Below are positions 61,861-64,000 of a DNA stretch of 64,000 nucleotides, in pieces; the stretch's first letter is position 1; the number at the start of each line of letters is the position of its first letter. The notes beneath the pieces were generated by a model. It had not been told where the DNA came from. It made no database searches and worked only from the letters and a program-made list of their open reading frames with translations. The translations under genes and the position numbers were made by a program. The stretch is from Virgibacillus sp. AGTR (GTDB taxonomy: Bacteria > Bacillota > Bacilli > Bacillales > Amphibacillaceae): the NCBI RefSeq assembly GCF_016919725.2, contig NZ_JAJERH010000001.1, forward strand, positions 62,001 to 126,000. The letters are read 5' to 3'.

Positions 61861-62889
61861 TTACGTAAAATATTCTATGTTAGACTCTGGAAAATATTTA
61901 TGAATATATCCACCTAACGTATCCTTCATATCTTCTTGCTCCTCATCCATATAAACGTATTTTCCTATTCCGTACCTTCCCCACTTCCACTTCCGTTTCG
62001 ATTCATCTAATTCCAATTTTGTCATTGGATAATTTTCTTGAATGACTCGTTTAGCTGGCTTGGTAAATCGATGCTGAATCATTTCAAACGTTAGATCCTT
62101 TTTCGCTTTCGTTGATAAAGCTGCTTCTAATTTTTCAAACATTTCATGATACCCTTGCTTCCAACCATCATGTAGATAAATCGGGGCAACGATAAACCCT
62201 AATGGGTATCCAGCCTCTGCTACCTTTACAGCAGCTTCAATACGTTCATTCAACCGAGATGTGCCAGGTTCAAAATATTTAATGATGTAGTCATCATTTA
62301 TACTAAAACGAAATCGAGTTCGACCATTATGTTTTGCATCTAATAAATGATCAACATGTGCAAATTTGGTCACAAACCGTAATTGGCCATATTCCGATTC
62401 GCCAAAGTATTCAATGGCCCGTTTTAAAGTATGTGTTAGGTGGTCTACTCCAACTATATCTGACGTACATGATGCCTCAAATCGTGTTGTTTCAGGCGCT
62501 CTTTCGTCCATATATTGCTCTGCGGCTTCGAATATCTCATCTACATTGACGTAGGTCCGAATATACGGTTTACTTCCCATCGTTGTTTGTAAATAGCAAT
62601 AATGACAATGCCCCATACATCCAGTAGCAAAAGGAATAGCATATTCAGCTGATGGCTTTGAGGTATCGAACTTTAAGGTCTTACGCAGTCCAACAACTAG
62701 TGTAGACTTAGCTACTCGATATCTTTGAAAATGATTATCCCCCGGCAAATTTCTAACTTGATTATGAGATGTTGTTTCTCTAATCTCAATACCCATATCC
62801 TCAAAATTCGTGATTAATTTTTTACCTAGTGGATATGTCAATGCATTAGGTTCAACATAGACAAGCTGTGGAACAAATGGTTTAACCAT
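61861..62889 (-). CDS. splB: Spore photoproduct lyase
   Basis: 342 residues, identical in length to B. subtilis SplB. ATG 62889 with AAGGAG upstream. Radical SAM cluster Cys91, Cys95, Cys98 in CMGHCHYC, and the conserved catalytic Cys141 in FEASCTSDIVG. It reverses 5-thyminyl-5,6-dihydrothymine in germinating spores using SAM and a 4Fe-4S cluster. It overlaps splA by 8 nt, so translation is coupled. It is expected in the forespore under sigma-G; no clean promoter was found. Confidence 0.96.
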   Translation of the reverse strand: MVKPFVPQLVYVEPNALTYPLGKKLITNFEDMGIEIRETTSHNQVRNLPGDNHFQRYRVAKSTLVVGLRKTLKFDTSKPSAEYAIPFATGCMGHCHYCYLQTTMGSKPYIRTYVNVDEIFEAAEQYMDERAPETTRFEASCTSDIVGVDHLTHTLKRAIEYFGESEYGQLRFVTKFAHVDHLLDAKHNGRTRFRFSINDDYIIKYFEPGTSRLNERIEAAVKVAEAGYPLGFIVAPIYLHDGWKQGYHEMFEKLEAALSTKAKKDLTFEMIQHRFTKPAKRVIQENYPMTKLELDESKRKWKWGRYGIGKYVYMDEEQEDMKDTLGGYIHKYFPESNIEYFT

Positions 62890-63139
62890 AGTAGTCTCCT
62901 TGTTCTGGTAAGCCAAAAGCTGCCTGATATGCCTCTTCGGCTTCATTAGCAGACTTATATACGGCAATCTCGTCCGTTAATGGATAATAGGTTTCATATA
63001 TAAACAGGGCTAATTCTTGTGGCAGTTCAGGATTTTCTACCACCGCCGCCTGTTGAACCTGGGCAACATCCTGTGCGTGCGGATTGCGAATGATAACATA
63101 AACTACTTCACCAGGTTGATACATATTATTAATCTCCAT
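62882..63139 (-). CDS. splA: SplA, regulator of the spl operon
   Basis: 85 residues: MEINNMYQPGEVVYVIIRNP and the later ALFIYETYYPLTDEIAVYKS are close to B. subtilis SplA (79 residues). SplA is a small TRAP-like protein that lowers splB expression. GGTGATTAG precedes the ATG. The last 8 nt overlap splB. Confidence 0.93.
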   Translation of the reverse strand: MEINNMYQPGEVVYVIIRNPHAQDVAQVQQAAVVENPELPQELALFIYETYYPLTDEIAVYKSANEAEEAYQAAFGLPEQGDYYG

Positions 63140-63240
63140 CTAATCACCAAACTTCTACAATTATTATCCTTATTATGTGCAATCACCATTGATTTAAAAC
63201 TAACAACCGTATTAATTTGCTATACTTTGCGCTATATATA

Positions 63241-63285
63241 TAAATAAAAATGAAGCGAACAAGCTATTCGCTTCATTTTTATTTA
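63241..63285. terminator. Bidirectional terminator
   Basis: A 19-bp nearly perfect palindromic stem, AAAAATGAAGCGAA / TTCGCTTCATTTTT, with a 7-nt loop. It ends the alcohol dehydrogenase gene on the minus strand. Confidence 0.9.
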
Positions 63286-63300
63286 TAGTTATGGAAAATA

Positions 63301-64000
63301 CTATTCAGCCATTTTTACGATAGGCTTAATCGTCACACCATTCTTTGAATCTGCAAAGGCTTCATTAATTTGCTCGAACTCATAAAACTTAACTAATTTA
63401 TCAAACGGAAATTGTCCATTTTTATAATATTCAACTAGCTGAGGAATAAATACTTTAGGTATGGCGTCCCCTTCAATTACTCCCATAATCGTTTTGCCTT
63501 CTGCCATGATATCATTATGCACATCAAACGTTATTTCTGGTGTAACACCAACAATTGCACATTGTCCTAAAGGGCGAAGCGCATGTATGGATTGTTTTAC
63601 CACAGGAGGAACTCCAGTTGTATCAATGGCATAGTGCGTTCCCCCATTGGTTATTTCTTTTATTTCTTTCACAACATCCTCTGTCGTTTTACTATTTATA
63701 GCATGAGTTGCACCTAATTCTTTTGCCAATTCTAGACGACTCTCCTGAATATCTACAGCTATAATTTGCTTACATCCTTGAATCTTAGCAGCCATAACTG
63801 CGCTTAATCCAACAGCACCACTACCGTATATTGCAATTGATGAACCAAATTCGGGTTTTAATTTATTTAAAACGGTACCGCTGCCAGTTTGGATTCCACA
63901 TCCAAGTGGTCCTAATAATGCTAAGTCAACATCTTTATCGACTTTCACAACATTTTTCTCATTAGCAACAGCAAATGTTCCAAAAGAAGATTGTCCAAAG
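63301..64000 (-). CDS. Zinc-type alcohol dehydrogenase (partial, C-terminal part)
   Basis: The frame is open to the right edge; the visible part starts ..FGQSSFGTFAVANEKNV. Medium-chain dehydrogenase features: LGPLGCGIQTGSGTVLN (structural/catalytic Cys region), nucleotide motif AIYGSGAVGLSAVMAA, and AVDIQESRLELAKELGATH. It looks like the benzyl/aryl-alcohol dehydrogenase group of MDRs. The N-terminal catalytic zinc residues are beyond the window. A GTG at 63946-63948 is internal and not the start. Confidence 0.88.
   Translation of the reverse strand, partial: FGQSSFGTFAVANEKNVVKVDKDVDLALLGPLGCGIQTGSGTVLNKLKPEFGSSIAIYGSGAVGLSAVMAAKIQGCKQIIAVDIQESRLELAKELGATHAINSKTTEDVVKEIKEITNGGTHYAIDTTGVPPVVKQSIHALRPLGQCAIVGVTPEITFDVHNDIMAEGKTIMGVIEGDAIPKVFIPQLVEYYKNGQFPFDKLVKFYEFEQINEAFADSKNGVTIKPIVKMAE

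Noticed and set aside
1-64000. CRISPR arrays, tRNA or rRNA genes, insertion sequences, prophage
   Set aside because: No regularly spaced repeats, no cloverleaf-like sequence, no transposase or phage genes were seen on either strand.

Overview
The window is a stretch of a low-GC, endospore-forming Bacillaceae chromosome. Gene content and protein similarity suggest Oceanobacillus or a close relative; the genus is an inference, not a proven identity. Support comes from sporulation and germination genes (spoIIP, a GerA-type operon, splAB, YjcZ-type peptides, CotA-like oxidase), a YukE/YukD/YukC/YukBA/YueB type VII secretion locus, an S-box leader, sigma-W and sigma-G style promoters, and strong GGAGG ribosome binding sites.

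Layout. 1-6.9 kb: type VII secretion operon on the minus strand (yukE-yukD-essB-essC-yueB, the last cut by the window edge), with an intrinsic terminator/attenuator after yukE. 7.2-8.0 kb: a small Gly-rich protein facing two tiny YjcZ-type peptides. 8.1-10.8 kb: a UPF0182 membrane protein. 11-12.3 kb: ArsR / SRPBCC / VOC operon with two operator-like palindromes. 12.4-16 kb: spoIIP, then yuaF-floT behind a sigma-W-type promoter. 16-18.3 kb: a methyltransferase, a phosphatase and a nucleotidyltransferase-like protein. 18.3-18.8 kb: a non-coding repeat-like block. 19-21.4 kb: a copper/oxidase-assembly group (YtkA-like lipoprotein, a DeoR-HTH fused to a NosL-like domain, CtaG). 21.6-26.3 kb: an SDR enzyme and a GerA-family germination operon whose B subunit is frameshifted. 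26.4-36.6 kb: scattered single genes (nucleotidyltransferase, GNAT, methyltransferase, CotA-like oxidase, lipoprotein, alkaline phosphatase, YeeE transporter, C45 amidohydrolase). 37.3-48.4 kb: one long minus-strand operon of a GH29 fucosidase, CutC, M17 aminopeptidase (frameshifted), a five-gene oligopeptide ABC importer, an asparaginase and a ROK repressor, with one promoter carrying a palindromic operator. 48.7-52.4 kb: S-box riboswitch, metI, pabA, pabB-pabC fusion. 52.6-55.1 kb: ZIP transporter and catalase. 55.3-60.1 kb: a persulfide/sulfide regulon (CstR, rhodaneses, TusA, DsrE, MBL-rhodanese, TSUP exporter) with CstR-like operators inside its promoters. 60.2-64 kb: two membrane proteins, a pyrimidine-dimer-glycosylase-like protein, splA-splB and a partial alcohol dehydrogenase.

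Themes. Three genes (germination B subunit, CotA-like oxidase, M17 peptidase) are each broken by a one-base change in a homopolymer run, which is either real decay or a sequencing artefact. At least two families of dispersed intergenic repeats are visible, one with four copies in the same orientation. The most promising candidates for new biology are the HTH-NosL copper-sensor-like fusion, the fucosidase/asparaginase/peptide-importer operon under a ROK repressor, and the multi-operator CstR regulon with its inactive membrane-anchored rhodanese.
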